NCBI GenBank assembly: GCA_037447605.1
Contig: CM074804.1
Location: 6,489,948-6,553,947, forward strand
DNA length: 64,000 bases
Source: Zygnema circumcarinatum
Lineage: Eukaryota; Streptophyta; Zygnematophyceae; Zygnematales; Zygnemataceae
Direction: 5' to 3'
The position numbers and the translations under genes were made by a program. The stretch's first letter is position 1. Every line of letters starts with the position of its first letter. This document shows positions 1-13,335 of the stretch, in pieces. A model generated the notes under the pieces. That model searched no databases. It was not told the DNA's origin and was given only the letters and a program-made list of their open reading frames with translations.

Positions 1-2820
1 CCACTTCTGAAGAGTGAACTGAGCGAGGACGAGGAGCAGAAATAGGCGGTAAACGGACGCGAGGTGGCGGCAGCTGCTGGCCAAGAAAAGTGGAAGAAGA
101 GAAAGGATGACCAACAAGAACTGGCAAGGGTGGCGGTGGGGCAGGGACTCCGGCGGCAGGGAGTCTGCAAAAAACAAAGGGCCGATGGGATTAATAGAAA
201 AGCATAGGACAAGATGACACCCGGCAATCGTCCAAAACGAATGTAGACTTCCGCGTGAGGCGTGAACATGGTTACTGTCAACCCCACAATCATATGACTG
301 TAACACCTTTACAACTTAAAAGAAACGACAACCTGGAATTCTTTCACGGACTGCTGTAAACGCACTCCGGCTGGTTTCAATGCAGTCCCAGTTTATCGTA
401 ACTCGTTGACAAATTAAAGATTACACAGAGTATACCATTGTTTAGTTCAGTTTAAGAAGACAGCCTTCTCCCTCCTAGTAATACGACAAACAGTAGCTGC
501 GTAGGCCTTATACAGAAGAAGACTCACCGCTTTCAAGCACTGCAGGCTCTGCCATAACGCCGCTCTTGCTCGTTTGTGTGGTTTTTCCTCTTCCTCGAAC
601 TCTCTTCTTGCTTTCTCCAGACAGTCTTCCAATCTCCGTAGTTTTCCTCTCAATACTCTCGGCAAATTCAGCCACACTATCATTGCCGAGGCTTCGAGTA
701 TTCAGTCCATCCATCCCTTCAGGGCAACTCAAGACATCCTTTTGTGCACCAGATGCTCGACTTACTTCATGCGTTGATGGCTTGTCAGACCAATCGAACT
801 TACTGTAATAACACTGGAAATACGCAAGTTGGTCTCGGAGTGCACCATTTTCCATAGCAGTAATTGATGCTACCTGGCGAAGATGATTCACCTGTGACTC
901 CAAAGCTCTACATTTTCCCTCCAGCTCAGTAAGGTACGACTTCTTGCGGCGGCGTGATTCGGAGGCAGAAGCACGGTTACGCACAAGGCGTAGCTCTCGC
1001 TTACACGCGTCGTCGGCAGAGCATCCTTCGCCATGATCATCATTGCACAGCTTCGCACTGGCGTCGAGCTGGCTGCTTTGTGCTGATGCAGACACAGGAT
1101 GGGGGCCTTGCTGAAGCAAACCATTTCGAAGTTCAAAGCTGCGCTCAAGCTTAGTTTTGTCTAGTGTGTCTGTCTTCCCAAAAACAGCTCCATGTCTACC
1201 AGAGTCCTTGACATGCTCTCCACTGTCCTCACTTGTGCAATCACTGCCAACGAAGTCCATGTCAATGCCTGTCGCTATCTGACATCTGCCTCCGCTATCT
1301 ACAGGTGTCCCAGCAGTGGGTGGAGTCCCAGCAGCATCTGCTTGCAATGGACTTTCCGATGATACTTGGAGTGCTTCGAACACATCAGTTTGATAATGAT
1401 GTCGTTTGTGCGGTCGCTCGATAAAAGATTGAAGAACTTCCTCGCCATCATTATCGTACCAGCCCTGCCCCTGACCTACCCGCCATTTTTGTGCCTCTCT
1501 AACCTGTGATCCACGCTTGCGAAGACCCACGTTCTCAGTGCCTACATCAGCAGAACATGATGCCTTATTATCCAACACTTCAACCCTACGAATTGCGCCT
1601 TCGAATTGGGCGGCCACGTCTAAAGATTCCTTCCTTGTCCCTGTAGCCTTGCTGTTCGGACTATTCGAGGAAACGAACTCAGCAGTTCTGTCGAACTGCA
1701 TACTTTGCAAGCCAGACAACGCACAATCGTCCTCAGCTTCTAGTGCACGATCAGCAGCACTAAGTTCCACGATTGCCATATTTTCTCCGGCAACAGGAAC
1801 GTTGGAGATTGCTTCTCTCAATTCCGAAATTCCTCCATTGTCAAGGTCTTTTGCCGCATCCTTCCATTCACAACCCGGGCCTAAGCTGATGCCGTTCACA
1901 CTTTCAATAGCCGGTCCTCCCACTGCATTGGGTATCAATTCTAAAAACTCCTCCACAAAGGTTTTCCAGTGCGGTTGGACCGCTCCATCGCCAAGAACAT
2001 CATGATAGCACCTTGCGTCTTCTTTGTCTACTGAGAGAACTCCAACGTCAGAAACTGATACAAAATTTTGCAAAGTATGGTTACTCTCTACAGTATCATC
2101 ACCACGACTGTCTAGCCCATGGAGGTCGTCACGACAAAGTACAGAAACAGGTCTGCATTCATCTGCCGGCTGTTCCGTCAGAGTTTGCAACTGCTCCAAC
2201 CCCAACTCCTCCACAAATGCATTCACTGGGTCCTTGAACCATTCTTCCGTCTGCAAAGCCTTCTCGAAGCCAACTCCCCATGAAGACTCCCCATTGACAT
2301 CGAAAATTTGAGGTTCCGAAATCTCCTTACCCAACAAAGACGAGGAACCGACTGTTGCGCTCTCACCCCACACAGACAGCGGACAGCCCTCTACCTCCAA
2401 AGGAGGCTCGTGGCCTTGCAAAAAACCTGCTAAGTCTACGTCATCGATGACTGGCATTTCACCAGAAAACAGATCACCGTCAATCCACCCGCCGTCGCGT
2501 TGCTCTGCTTCTTCATCCTCCGTGGCCAAAAAGCTGTCCGGTGAACAACTGACCACAGCATCAGATGAGGCATGGCCGTCCACGACCATTCCCCAGGGCG
2601 AGGCATCCACACAGAGAGCCATGGCGGCTCCTGCATCACCTCTCATCCTACCACCGAGCGAAGCCTGCCATGGCTCCCACGGGCCTACGGTCCAGGCGCA
2701 GGCCTCTCCTGCCAGAGGCCCACCCTCCCTCGCTCCGCGCCTGCAAGCTCCGCCGAGACCGCCAGCCACCAAGTAGTAGACCAGGGAGGCGGTCGCCGAG
2801 GAGTCGCAGAGACGTCGCAT
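1..2820 (-). CDS. Membrane-anchored bZIP transcription factor, bZIP17/28 type (partial, runs off the left edge)
   Basis: The first exon (528-2820) is one long frame. It has an acidic N-terminal half and, near residues 605-665, a basic region of form N-x7-R (NRASASESR) followed by a leucine-zipper-like helix ending in MENGALRDQL. This resembles Arabidopsis bZIP17/28/49. The frame ends at a good donor (GTGAG at 523-527 on the complement). The acceptor at 165-168 joins it in phase to a second exon (1-164) that codes for a hydrophobic stretch (CQFLLVILSLLPLFLASS) followed by another. I read this as the ER membrane anchor. Family knowledge: these factors sit in the ER, are cut by Golgi S1P/S2P under ER stress, and the freed bZIP part enters the nucleus. 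The luminal part lies outside the window. The start is uncertain: the first ATG is at 2820, but an internal one at 2622 (MALCVDASPW) is equally likely. Confidence 0.85.
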
Positions 2821-3225
2821 GAACTCGCATGGCGTCGCTGGCCACCTGGCGACGTCGCCCTGTCGGTTGGAGGGGGCTTCTCCGCACCTTCGGCAGAGAG
2901 AAGTTTTCCATTGACCGAACCGCCGGGAGGGGAGTACGGACCACCGGGATTATCTACGAAATTAGTCTCATACAGTACTTAGCATTTTCTCTTACGAATC
3001 ATTATGGTCCAAATTTTGTTTTTAACCTGCCCGATCCAGTCCGCCCGGCGAGGAAACTAGTTTGCTTGGCCTGCACGCCAGCCGATTCCGGGCGGGCGGG
3101 CGAGCACGTCACTCGGCCAATGGGAGCGCGCGAACCTGCCACGTCATGACAGGCTTCACGCTCTCGAAAGGGCCGTACGGTACTGATTCCAGGAATTCAG
3201 GTACGGTCTCGTACGGTACGGCCAT
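2821..3225 (-). promoter_or_regulatory. bZIP gene upstream region with CACGTCA and GTACGG motifs
   Basis: The 400 bases upstream of the bZIP start hold CCACGTCA at 3139-3146, a second CACGTCA at 3105-3111, a CCAAT at 3117-3121, and four GTACGG words between 3175 and 3221. CCACGTCA is the core of plant unfolded-protein-response elements, so self-regulation under ER stress is possible. That is inference. The CCAAT to CCACG spacing (17 bases) does not fit a classical ERSE. Confidence 0.45.
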
Positions 3226-4136
3226 GCGATTAAGGCCGGAAATTCTGCTAGTACTTGAATCATGAACTTGTTGATGAACATGCTGTTGTTTCTGTATGGA
3301 AATAGGATGCGTAATCACTAATCAGACAAGTGAAGAGGACTTCAGATTCGTTTGGAGACCAACACCATCCGCCATGCTCTCGCATTGGCGCGGGCACACA
3401 CCTTACATTGGCATGCATGAATTCATGATTCAGTGCCATTGTAAAGATGTGCAGTAGAACTGCCATTCCACCCTGTGCGGAGGCTTGGATCAGAGCTTCA
3501 TAAGATTTAAGGACGTTAACAGATGTTCTATGTGAAAGTCACCATTGACAATCAATAGAAGCCAAATCGCTCGACTGGAACACACAACGTCAAGAAAATG
3601 GTTCACAGACAACCGTGCCTCTTGCATTGCTTGAGGGAAACCTAACAACCTAATCTCTTCCGCGTGAGATCAATTTCACATCATTTCTTTCTTCTGAAAT
3701 AATCTGTATACAATCCATCTAGAACTTCAGATCCCTCTTTTGAAGCGCCCTCAATCCAATAATATAATTCAAACGTGGAGTGCGACTAATTACGCTCCTC
3801 CATCCATGCCTTCGTCTATCTAGTCAACTTTCTTCTGACTGATCACAGCTGACCTTTGATCTGGACACGACCATGTGAACCTTCATTTGGGCCTTTCATA
3901 CGACACAGAATACCCGTTCAGGCCCAACCCATCATGCACAGTTTTGCTTTTTTTTTTTTTTTTTTGTGGACAGATCCACGAACCCCACATGACAACAAAG
4001 CCGCCGCTTCCTTGCACAGCAGGTCCAGTCACGTGAACGATCAGATACCGCAGCCTTGACCCTGCAAGCCCTCCCTGCCGTCCTCCTCCTCTCTCCCTCA
4101 ACAGCTCATTGTGCCTCGTCCCCAAGCAGTCGCCTC
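3226..4136. other. Intergenic, between SEC5 3' end and bZIP promoter
   Basis: No gene is supported here. It should hold the SEC5 3' untranslated region and terminator. A T-run lies near 3950-3965. Confidence 0.5.
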
Positions 4137-7100
4137 CTACATATCGTCGTCAATGCGGCTCCTGCCCACTCTATTTGATCGTCCTTTGTCTGCGAACACT
4201 CTCCCAGGAGTAAGAGGGGCCTGCGAGCCTATTCCATAATCCATGCGCATTCCTTCGCCTGATCGACGCATCGACCCCAACGTCTCATCCTCTACACCTC
4301 CATAACTGTATGCGGCAGAGGCAGCCCCTCCATCGAGCCCAAGCGACTTCCCTCTTCTACCCAACGAACCAGTCCCTCTGAAGGACGCATTCGCAGATGG
4401 CGAGGCAAGGGAGGTGGTCTGCCTTAAGGAGCCGGCTGCAGAGGAAGAAGGGGTCACTCTGGAGAGGAGGGAAGAGGAGCCGGAAGACGAGGTCGAGTAT
4501 GTTCTAGTGAGGAGTGCATTGGGGTCAACGGGCATGCCGGAGCGATTATATGAGGAAGAAGGCATTCCTAAGCCATCTATACCAGGAGAGGCCCCCCCAA
4601 CAGCCTCAAGTTCCTCAGAGCCTTGTCGACCTCGGAAACAGAACACATTCACCTTGGTTCTCAGCAGTTCACCCGGCAACAACTCCCTACTGATGTTTGC
4701 TGCCATTTGCTGCAAGTTGTCCCACTCCCATAGCCAATATCTCATTAGAGCCAGTTTCAGGCAACGCTTTTGCAATAGAGGTTACAGTTTACAGCACCAC
4801 GAAAAAGAACGATTCCCACACGAAATAACTTTATGCATTACCATTAAAGGATCAGCTGTATTGGTTCATTCCTTCACCATACCACTAGCAGATTGTATCA
4901 GTCGATCTTACCTCTAACATGCAATCAAGGGCCTGTCATATGGTTGGCTTACCTTCAAGTCATCCGGAGTCTGCAGCATGGCAGCGTCGTTGAAGCCCCC
5001 CATATCCTCCCCCCCTAATCTGCTGCCTGACCTCCGCATGCCCCTTTCACCATCAGGGTCGGCAAGACTGGCCTCCACGCTCTCCATGGTTCGCTTGCAG
5101 AGCATCTCCCGAAGATGGTATACGATCTCGCTCAGCGAATCAGTGGTGAAGTTGTGGAGAACCGTTTCAAAGTAATCGAGCTGTTGCATAGGGCGCATCA
5201 ACAAAAGTGAGAACATGCGCTGAATGACGTTGCAAAACATCACCAAACGTCACATTCTTCGACACAGAGGACGAGATTCCCTTTTTGCAGCGTAAAGCAA
5301 GTTGGAAGACGTCAGCTCTCCTGCGTGAACGAGCACCCCTCCAGAAGACAAAAGCTACACCTTCAAACCATTAAAAATGTAGGAAACTCTAAGGCATGGA
5401 ATTGCGCTCACCTCAATGGAAAGCTGGCAGAAGGCGTTGGCATCCAACTGTTGAAGGTTGACGTGCTGCGACGCGACCTGGTTGAGTGCGTCCATGAGGC
5501 CGTCTGCAAGCATGTTGATGGCCTTCTCCACAAAGGGTTGGCACCCTGCGTACACCTGCACACGACATTGATTGCAGCAACATAAACTCTCACAGCTACA
5601 ACCATAAAAATAGCTTGCTGTATGTAGGAGGAGCTGTCCCATCTTCAAGGAGGAGAAGGACAAGCGTGTACCTCTGCATGCACAGCTACCAGGGGATGCA
5701 TGAGTTCCAAGGCCGAGTCGCGAAGGCCCTGTCATCCCTCCCTCCAAGTCACGCAATAAAACCCTTGTCATGAGGGGATGGAAAGTAGAAAAGCATCACA
5801 CCTCAGTTTCTAAGGTGAAACGATGGCATCGAAAGACAGATGCTCGTATTAACACACTGCTGTGCTCTAAAACAACAGGGAACGCTGTACTTTCAATCTG
5901 GTCTTGTACTCAGCCAACTCGCTTATGGAGATGTTTCACGAAGACGGAATGACATCCCCATCCCAAGTCAGCAGTAAATCATAGTGTCGCTCCTCCGCCT
6001 ACCTTCACTGGCGGAGCTGTAGCCCATGTGGTGCCATCCTCCAAGTATTTAACCACAGCCAAGCCAAGATGACCGGCCTGCAGCATCCCAAATTCATCCC
6101 TTTCCTCTCAGCCCCGGTTTTCCAGTCTGCGAATGTTTCTTACAATCGAGCACATCACAGCGACCAACGTCCTCTCATCATCTCGATTTCGGACAGGGAG
6201 AAACCAAAAGGACGGAGCAACAGAGGCTATCCTTTGACTTTTCACGCAACTGTCCACAAACCCAGAAAGGAAGCGAGTGGAGTCTTACCTTGATTTCAAT
6301 GTACTTGTCTCCCAGAGCCATCTCGAGGTCCAAGAAATGCTTATCAAGGTCATTCAAAAGGCGAGCTGCCTCTGGAGATGGCGTCAGCTGACGCTGCATG
6401 TACCCTTGCACAGCTCCCCGTCCACGTTCCTCCCTGCACCTCCAGCATATGATTATTTCGAGGCTCCTCCAAATACGAACAGCGTAGCGCAAACTAGTTG
6501 AACAAAAGTCAAATGACGTCTAATGACAATGAAGCTTGTGTGAGGTCACATATGGACGCAAGTTATAAAAAACGTCATTAACGTATTACTAGAGCCGACT
6601 TCCAGCTTGACAGCAAAAGGCGAGCATCCAGCAGTCAAAGAAAGCAGAGCAACAATTGTGGACTCGTACAATGGGTCCTGCCAGAGGTGATAGTATTTCT
6701 CTGCCAGCTGCGGTACGATGTGGGTCCGACAAAATCCGGCATTGCTGAGCAGCATGAGAATGCGCTGGTCTGCTGTTGTGACAGGCACTCCTACTTGCAG
6801 CCCCTTATAGTCGTTGTTATCTGCATCCTCTTCCACAGATAGCGCGACCTCATCCGCCTCTTCCTCCTCCCCTCCTTCCAGGTTCTCCTCCGCTGCCTGC
6901 CCAGGTAGTCGCGTTTGCGGCAGACTTCTTGACATCTTCTCTAAGCATTCTGAACCCATCCCCAGTTTAGACGCATTTGTTTGTGAGCGTGATGCTAAAG
7001 GAAAGGGCGGATGCTTCAACCCCAAGCTTGAACGTTTTTTAATGTTGGCTGACTTACCGCAGAAATCCAGAAAGGATTCAAAGAAGGTTGATTTCACAGA

Positions 7101-10100
7101 GTCGTACATCGCCCTCAAGGCGCCTAAAATGTTTTCAGTCCCTTGCATGCGGTTTTCTGGAGCCTCCTCTGTAGCCAGCTGCGCTAACACTCTGATCGAC
7201 ACGCATGTGCCAATATATCAGCTTTACTTTCTGCATGTTAACTGCTTTGGTACATCTAAGATACGATGGATTTGAGCAGAAGAAAGCCTTCCTCAGTTTA
7301 AAGGTTCATGCTCAAAGCAGGAAAGCAACAGAGCGTTGGTAAGAGTGCATGGGCTTACTCGGTGACATGGTCAAGAACATGAGACATTGTCTCCTCAAAG
7401 TTGAGAGGGAAGAAAGAAATTGCATAGGGCGAGCCCGCGCGCTCCACAGTGGGTGCCGGAATCCAATTTTCCTCCTCTGCGAGCTCTACTGCCGCCCCTC
7501 TTGTAATAAAGCATAGGCGTTGTACAAAGCGTCGCGTTACCTCTATACGCAGCTGCTGCATAGCTGCCACTGCAGAGAGAAATCTCCTCCCAAACCCAAC
7601 ACTTTGCTTCATCTGTGAGCTGCTTGAAGGGACACCAAAACTACCCGGCCTTCAGTCCTGTGTAAAATCATGCCTTTCACATAGACTGGGTTAAGCACAT
7701 TTGCATCTTACCCGCTTGTGTCGGAGCTGAATCAGAGGTTTTCAGAAGAGTATACAAGCCTGCGACTTCTCCAACTGACTCTCGCATGTATGGCCGCAGC
7801 TCTGTTGCTATCTCCAGCTGTTTAAAGGCATTCAGAACCTGCAACAACACAAATAACTTGTCCAACACAATCAGAAGATTGAAGGAGATGCAGCAAAGTA
7901 GATATTCTTAGGGGAGTTGCAGGATAGATCAGTTTCGTTCATAAGCTGACCTTTGTTTCATAGGAATGGATGATTCCAAGAACCATCTGCACGACCTCCT
8001 CCTGTAAATGCTTTGAATAACGGCCATTTGTGTCCTCATTCTTCGGGGTTGGATATTGCTGATATTGAAGGGACGTTCGAGTGGGCTGTAGGAAAGAAAT
8101 GGAAAAGGAAAATGTTGAGAAGAGACAAATGTCAACGGCATGCAATTTACATAAATTTATCTAAATAACCATCAAAACTCCTTCAAATTGCACGATGAGT
8201 TTTCTCTACATTTTTACCGTTTGTTCTGAAAGGCGGTCTTGCGACTGCGAGAAGTTTGCAAAGCGGCCTGCGAAAATGCTGAGAGCCAATTTCCAAAACC
8301 TCGGAAGCTGCTGCCGCAAAACAGCTGTCAGCCTGCGAACGAGCCTTGCTTGCAGAGCATCTGCCTCCTCCTCGGTGGTCACACTTGGGGCTTCCTCCAG
8401 CAGATGCTCATCGCCCAATAGGAGAGTCAGGTCTACCTCCGACTGCAGCGAGCAAACACGACCAAGATGAGACGACCAACACACATGACCATCTTTCTGG
8501 AGTTTCTTGATTTTCAGGATGGTTTGATTTTTTCTCAAATTTATACCAATATTCAATTAAATGCCGACTGTCTTGCAAGTGCCAAAACTTAACTCCCTGC
8601 GATGACTCAAACTGAAGCTGTTTCCAGCGGGCCTCTGCCTGCTGTTTCTCCTTAGATCTTTGCTGAAACGCTTCCAACCGACTGTCTGCCTCCAGTTGAG
8701 CGCCTTCCAGAAGGCCTCTGATCCTTCGATCCTGCAGCTGAAGGTAATGCCATATAGGGTCCGCCTCCGGCTCGAGTTCAAGGAGGAGCCTTATCTTATT
8801 CTCTATCTGCACATGCTCTCAGCGACATCCAGAACTTTAATTGATAGACTAGTAAGAAAATACTATATCATATTGAGATCTTGCACGTGCTAACCGCAGC
8901 TCCGGCTCCGCCACTCACCTGTACAAGCTCTGCATTCGGATCTGCCATCTGTGAATAGAGCACCTCCTTAAACTCTTGCACCACCTTCTCCACTTCCTCC
9001 AGCACCTTTTTCAGGATGCCTGACTGCAAGACCCCACAACCAAGGACCCTTGAATAGTCATCAACTGCAAAAACTGCGCGTGTTTTGAATACACTGCACC
9101 ACCGACAATCGAGAGATATGCGGCTTTCTCACATTGACAGGAAAGTTCTGCTTCAGCGATTTGGCCTTCACAAACTCGCGTACTGCGCTGTCGTATTCTC
9201 CCTTTCGGACAAACCCACGAATAACACTTGGCAGGTTAAAGAGTGTCCGAAACCGCTGCAACAGGCCCTGCACTGACCTGATGCGGTCCACTTGCGCCTG
9301 CAGTCACACCGGGGAAGCTTTTTGGTTACAAATCCTTGACGAAGCTCAAACTAGGAGTCCAAATTTTAGCTCCGCAAGAAACCCAACAAACGCAAGCATG
9401 ATTTTGATTTGATGTCCAGTATTCCCTGACCCACCTGACGCTCCAAAAGAGGGCTGAATGCCCTCCGAGCGACCTCATCACAATCTCGAATAGAGTCAGC
9501 GAGCCTTTCCGTGCCCGCCCCATCTTGGTCATCCTCCATTTGCTCTAGACGCAGGTGAATATCTGCCGCCACCGTTCCAGGAACAAGAAATGCTCCCCAA
9601 TCAAAACAAGGCTCACTTGCCAAATCCATATTCCATAACCTCACAGGCAGAGTTGAGAAGTCCCACCATCAATAATGTTTTTGCAGGAGATGAAAATGTC
9701 AAAATTGTCTTTCACGAGCTTTTTCAGTTGCTCTTTCCGTGTGGCTATATCCTTTTTTAAAGCTAACCGTCCATTCTCCAACCCTTGGACAGATGTGTCC
9801 CGATGAATACGAGCGAGATAGAAGCGCGGATTGAAGGTTTCCTGGAAGTAGAGAAGCTTGTCTGCCGTACAACTCCCCACATTCTCCCAAAAAAACCTGT
9901 CAGCTTCCACCAGTGCTAAACCCCAAAACCGAGTTACATCTTTCTTGAATCTGCAAACACTGACAGCTACAATCAAACCCCATCTATTCCCTGCAAGCAA
10001 CTCACCCAGATGGCGGGAAGCTTCTTCCTGGGAGACAGATGTCCCACCCGCACTCGCCAAAGCAAGGGATTTGACGTTGATTGCCCTGTCAACGTTTGGG

Positions 10101-12218
10101 ATACGTTACATTGGAGAACCAGAATCCACTCACAGACAAGACAAAACGTTCAATATGTACTGTTCCGCGGGACTTCTCGTCTTTTCTTATACACACCCCT
10201 CACTAGATTATTGGCCGTGTTCTGCAGCTCTCTCCTTTGGCAAATAAGAAAATTGGCTCATTAACTTGAGATGATTCTAACACTACCAATACGAGAAACT
10301 CCTTTTCGACGAAGTGCCAATGCCCCACCAAGCAAATCCGCGACCCAAGGAGAAGCGCCAAGAGTTTCAAACAAATGAATTCATCAGAAAAGTGCAGTCT
10401 ATTGCGATTCTTCACAACATATTTAAAGGGAGCAGGGCCACACCCTAAGCCCAGTGGGTCAACAAGATCCGTCTGGCCAGAGGTGGCACTTTCACCGCCT
10501 CCTGCTTTTCGCATGTTTGGCATCGATGGAGGAGATGCAGGTGCGGCTCCTCGTGGATCACGCATCTCCCGCACCTTCTTTACCAGCTGTACCACAAGTA
10601 TGCAGCAAAATCACTCTACCGACTAGGATTTACAGACTGTTTATTGCTTCGCAGCTACAGACTAGTAGGAGTTATCTATAAACTTAGGCTAGTCGCAAAT
10701 TATCTCTAACAATTATCTAGGCTTTCATAGGAGAAACCTAATGCTTAAACAGTTGCGACGACATCGTAAGTACATTCAACTTGGATTTACAACAACTTGC
10801 AGCTGGTCCTCATGCAGCTTGGATGAGAAAGCGTGTTGGATAAAGACAAGGGCATGTAGGTGTCTGTTGTCAATACCTCTTCCTCTCTCACATCCTCCCA
10901 AAGTTCAGGCTCTCCATGCAGGCCATCTCCATTCTCCTGTTCTCCTTTGTACTGAGGAGGTGTCCGCATGGCTGGTGGCGCCCGTGTTACAGAATCTCCT
11001 CTTATAACACGTGTCTCTTGCCGCTCCAAGGCCGCCTGTAGAAACTAGTTAACACGTTCAGAACTTGAGTGTGGCGCAGATTTATTGATAAAACACATGG
11101 AGAAAATGGTGACTCTTTTAGCTAATCCACTTATGATTTCAACCGTTGACAAAGACGAAAAAGCTCTTCAAACTCTAACACAATTGAATGATGTCCCATG
11201 AGATTATTCTTCTGTGCCTATAAGAACTATTTCGAGGAGATAGTTCCATGATCCACTTCTTGAGAAATAGATAAACCATCGGCCCTGCATCGTCTACAAG
11301 TCGTAGAATTAAGTTTCGCATTTTATTTGCGGACCTCGGAGTTTCAAGAATGAACAGAACCAAAGCACAAATCCGTCGACTGATTAGAGTAAATACAACT
11401 GTAACTTCATACGTCTTTTCTGAACTTAAACTCGTTCCAGTGCAAGAATCTCACGAAATCTGTCAAAACCGGGTCATTTCGTCTTCCTTTTTATAATTTA
11501 AATATGAGTGCAAAAAAGTCAATCACAGGAGGCACCGAGACGGCTTTCCATCCCTTCTGTGCAGAATGATAAAGCCTAAATCAAATCATTCCCGTAGCGC
11601 AGTTACATCATAAAGCATTACTTCCTTCAGTGTTTTTCCAATCCTAACAGTTGGCATTGTGCTTCCATTTGCTGATGTGCCCCATGTACACCCTCGAAAC
11701 ATACACCATATTTTCCAACCCATGCGAAAACTAAAATGTTCCTGCTTCCAAACGCTGCAGCACCAAAACAATCTCCTCACCCTTCTTGTGTCCTCCGCCT
11801 CATCCTCTGATGAAATGCTGAGTACTTCGTCGTCTGAATCGTCATCTGGTGGCCGCTTTGGAGGCCCCGACGGCAGAGGAGCCCTCTTAGAGCCTCCAGG
11901 AGTTCGAGGAGGAGGAGGAGGCTTCCCTGCAGCGGCTCCAGCTGCGGGTTTCGAACCCGCTCCAGCACTCGACTTTCCCAAAAGGAACTTGGAAATTCCA
12001 GGATTTCCGACCTTGGAAAAAACCCCTGGCTTCTTTCCATCAGCTGTCGGTTGAGGTGCTCCCTGCGCCTCGCTCGCCTCTATTCGGGAGCCCTGCGCGC
12101 GGAAGAAGTCGTCCTCCTCTCTGTCGAGGTAGCCGCCTCCCCCCCGGCTGGACTTGTCATCCAGTCGTGCCGCCTGCTGCCTGAAAAACTCCTCCTCGTC
12201 GTCGTCGACCCCCGCCAT
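4137..12218 (-). CDS. SEC5: Exocyst complex subunit SEC5
   Basis: SEC5 is part of the eight-subunit exocyst that tethers secretory vesicles to the plasma membrane. The protein starts MAGVDDDEEEFFRQQ at 12218. Exon 1 is 11781-12218, exon 2 10877-11035, and exon 3 starts at 10586; all three join in phase. Blocks matching plant SEC5 follow in order: KVREMRD (about 10570), LVDPLGLG (about 10440), LYFQETFNPRFYLARIHRDT (9780-9850), LVKDNFDIFISCK (about 9700), RSVQGLLQRFRTLFNLPSVI (9220-9290), LLLELEPEADPIWHYL (about 8760), NMLADGLMDALNQVA (about 5500), and the C-terminal ELLPGELLRTKVNVFCF (about 4660). The stop is at 4137. Exon 1 is rich in glycine, proline and acidic residues, like the disordered N-terminus of the family. 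Several internal exon borders, especially 9900-10120, are unresolved. It lies in tandem with AP-5 mu and the bZIP gene. Confidence 0.93.
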
Positions 12219-12350
12219 GGCCGGGCCTTCGCAGCGCAAGCGCAGGAGGCAGGAGCAGGCGGGCAGGCAGGCAGGAAGGGAGGGAGGTAGCGAGGGAGGG
12301 AGGGACCCGACTCAGCACGACCGTATGACCGTACCGTTGTACGGCCATTA
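12219..12350 (-). promoter_or_regulatory. SEC5 promoter-proximal region
   Basis: The bases just upstream of the SEC5 ATG contain a purine-rich tract (12240-12303, repeats of GGCA and GGGA), then CCGTAC at 12329-12334 and GTACGG at 12339-12344. The motif also occurs upstream of other genes in the window. The purine tract probably lies in the 5' untranslated region. Confidence 0.4.
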
Positions 12351-12428
12351 TAAAAGTGTTTTAAAAACCGGCCTGACTTTTAGACTTTTTGTGAATGCCA
12401 CTTCCATTTGCCTGACTTTAAGAGGAGG

Positions 12429-12530
12429 AGGATGCGACATTCATCTGGCGATGGCGATGGTGCCATCAAATGTGCATGGACAAAATCATCATGGGGAACG
12501 ACGAGGAACTGGTCGCGAAGGACCTAAGGA
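12429..12530 (+). repeat. Dispersed repeat, copy A
   Basis: About 100 bases that closely match 51930-52030 on the plus strand and 46890-46988 on the minus strand. The shared core runs from GCCATCAAATG through CATCATGGGGAAC to GGTCGC.AAGGACCTAAG. In the conserved frame the core reads IMGNDEELVAKDL. It lies about 210 bases upstream of the SEC5 start. Confidence 0.75.
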
Positions 12531-12849
12531 CAAGAGAAACAAGCGAGGAGCGAATTGCAATGCACGACAGTGTGTTCTAATGTCCATCCTTGTTGGCCTC
12601 ATGTACCGGACGGTAGTAGTTGTTGGCGACGTTTTGTTCCCTGACATAAACAAACAGACGGTACATCGGTCGGTGGTTCATCATTTTTCTGCAGGCGGCT
12701 TGTGTTCAACTGGTGGTGTTGGCGGGGGGTGGTCCACTCGGGAGTACTACCGTACCGCAGTCACTTTTCTGTCCCAGGATCTATCTTGTATGCTGGTTTC
12801 TTTCCGAATGCTCTCTACCGTAAAAGCGAACAAGTTGAGAAATTGGTTC

Positions 12850-12886
12850 TCAATGTTCAAACCTTTTCGACAGGTTTGAACATTGA
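12850..12886. repeat. Perfect 15 bp inverted repeat with 7-base loop
   Basis: The left arm TCAATGTTCAAACCT (12850-12864) and right arm AGGTTTGAACATTGA (12872-12886) are exact complements around the loop TTTCGAC. It lies in the SEC5/AP-5 mu intergenic region. It could form a hairpin in RNA or be a remnant of a small inverted-repeat element. Confidence 0.8.
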
Positions 12887-13335
12887 ACAGAAGGGCATTT
12901 TTTTTTTGTGTTTGAGAAATGAACAATATGAGGAAAAGTTCAATACGGTCGCTCACTTGTGTGGATTCCACTTTTCGCCACATAGGATTCGGACAACTTG
13001 CGGAGGATTTGAACAATCTGAGGGCTTCCAGTTAACTCCGGCCCAATTTTCACCTGCGACTTTTTGCGCCAGCAGATCAACGATTACCGTTCGGTCTTCA
13101 AGCTGGTCCATTTGGTTTCGAATTAGGAACCGTATTGAACAAGAACGTGGATAGGGTGCCTTGGCCGGGAAAACACTAAAAACCCTATAAACCCTAAAAA
13201 ACCCTAAAAACACAGACGCAGAAGGTACTCCCTAGTCTCGTACTTTATTCAGTTGCTAGAACTCCTATAAAGTGTGCCACGATACAAAAATGCTTTTGGC
13301 CCTCTACTCCTGGTGGCAAACTGCTAGAAACTGCG
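12887..13335. other. Intergenic, with telo-box cluster at 13177-13212
   Basis: Near 13177-13212 the unit AAACCCTA and variants occur in tandem, like plant telo-boxes or a short interstitial telomeric stretch. The rest is probably AP-5 mu 3' untranslated region and distal SEC5 promoter. I see no gene. Confidence 0.55.

Noticed and set aside
11943-11962. GGGTTTCGAACCC, another tRNA-like palindrome
   Set aside because: It lies within SEC5 exon 1 coding sequence and has no tRNA arms around it.
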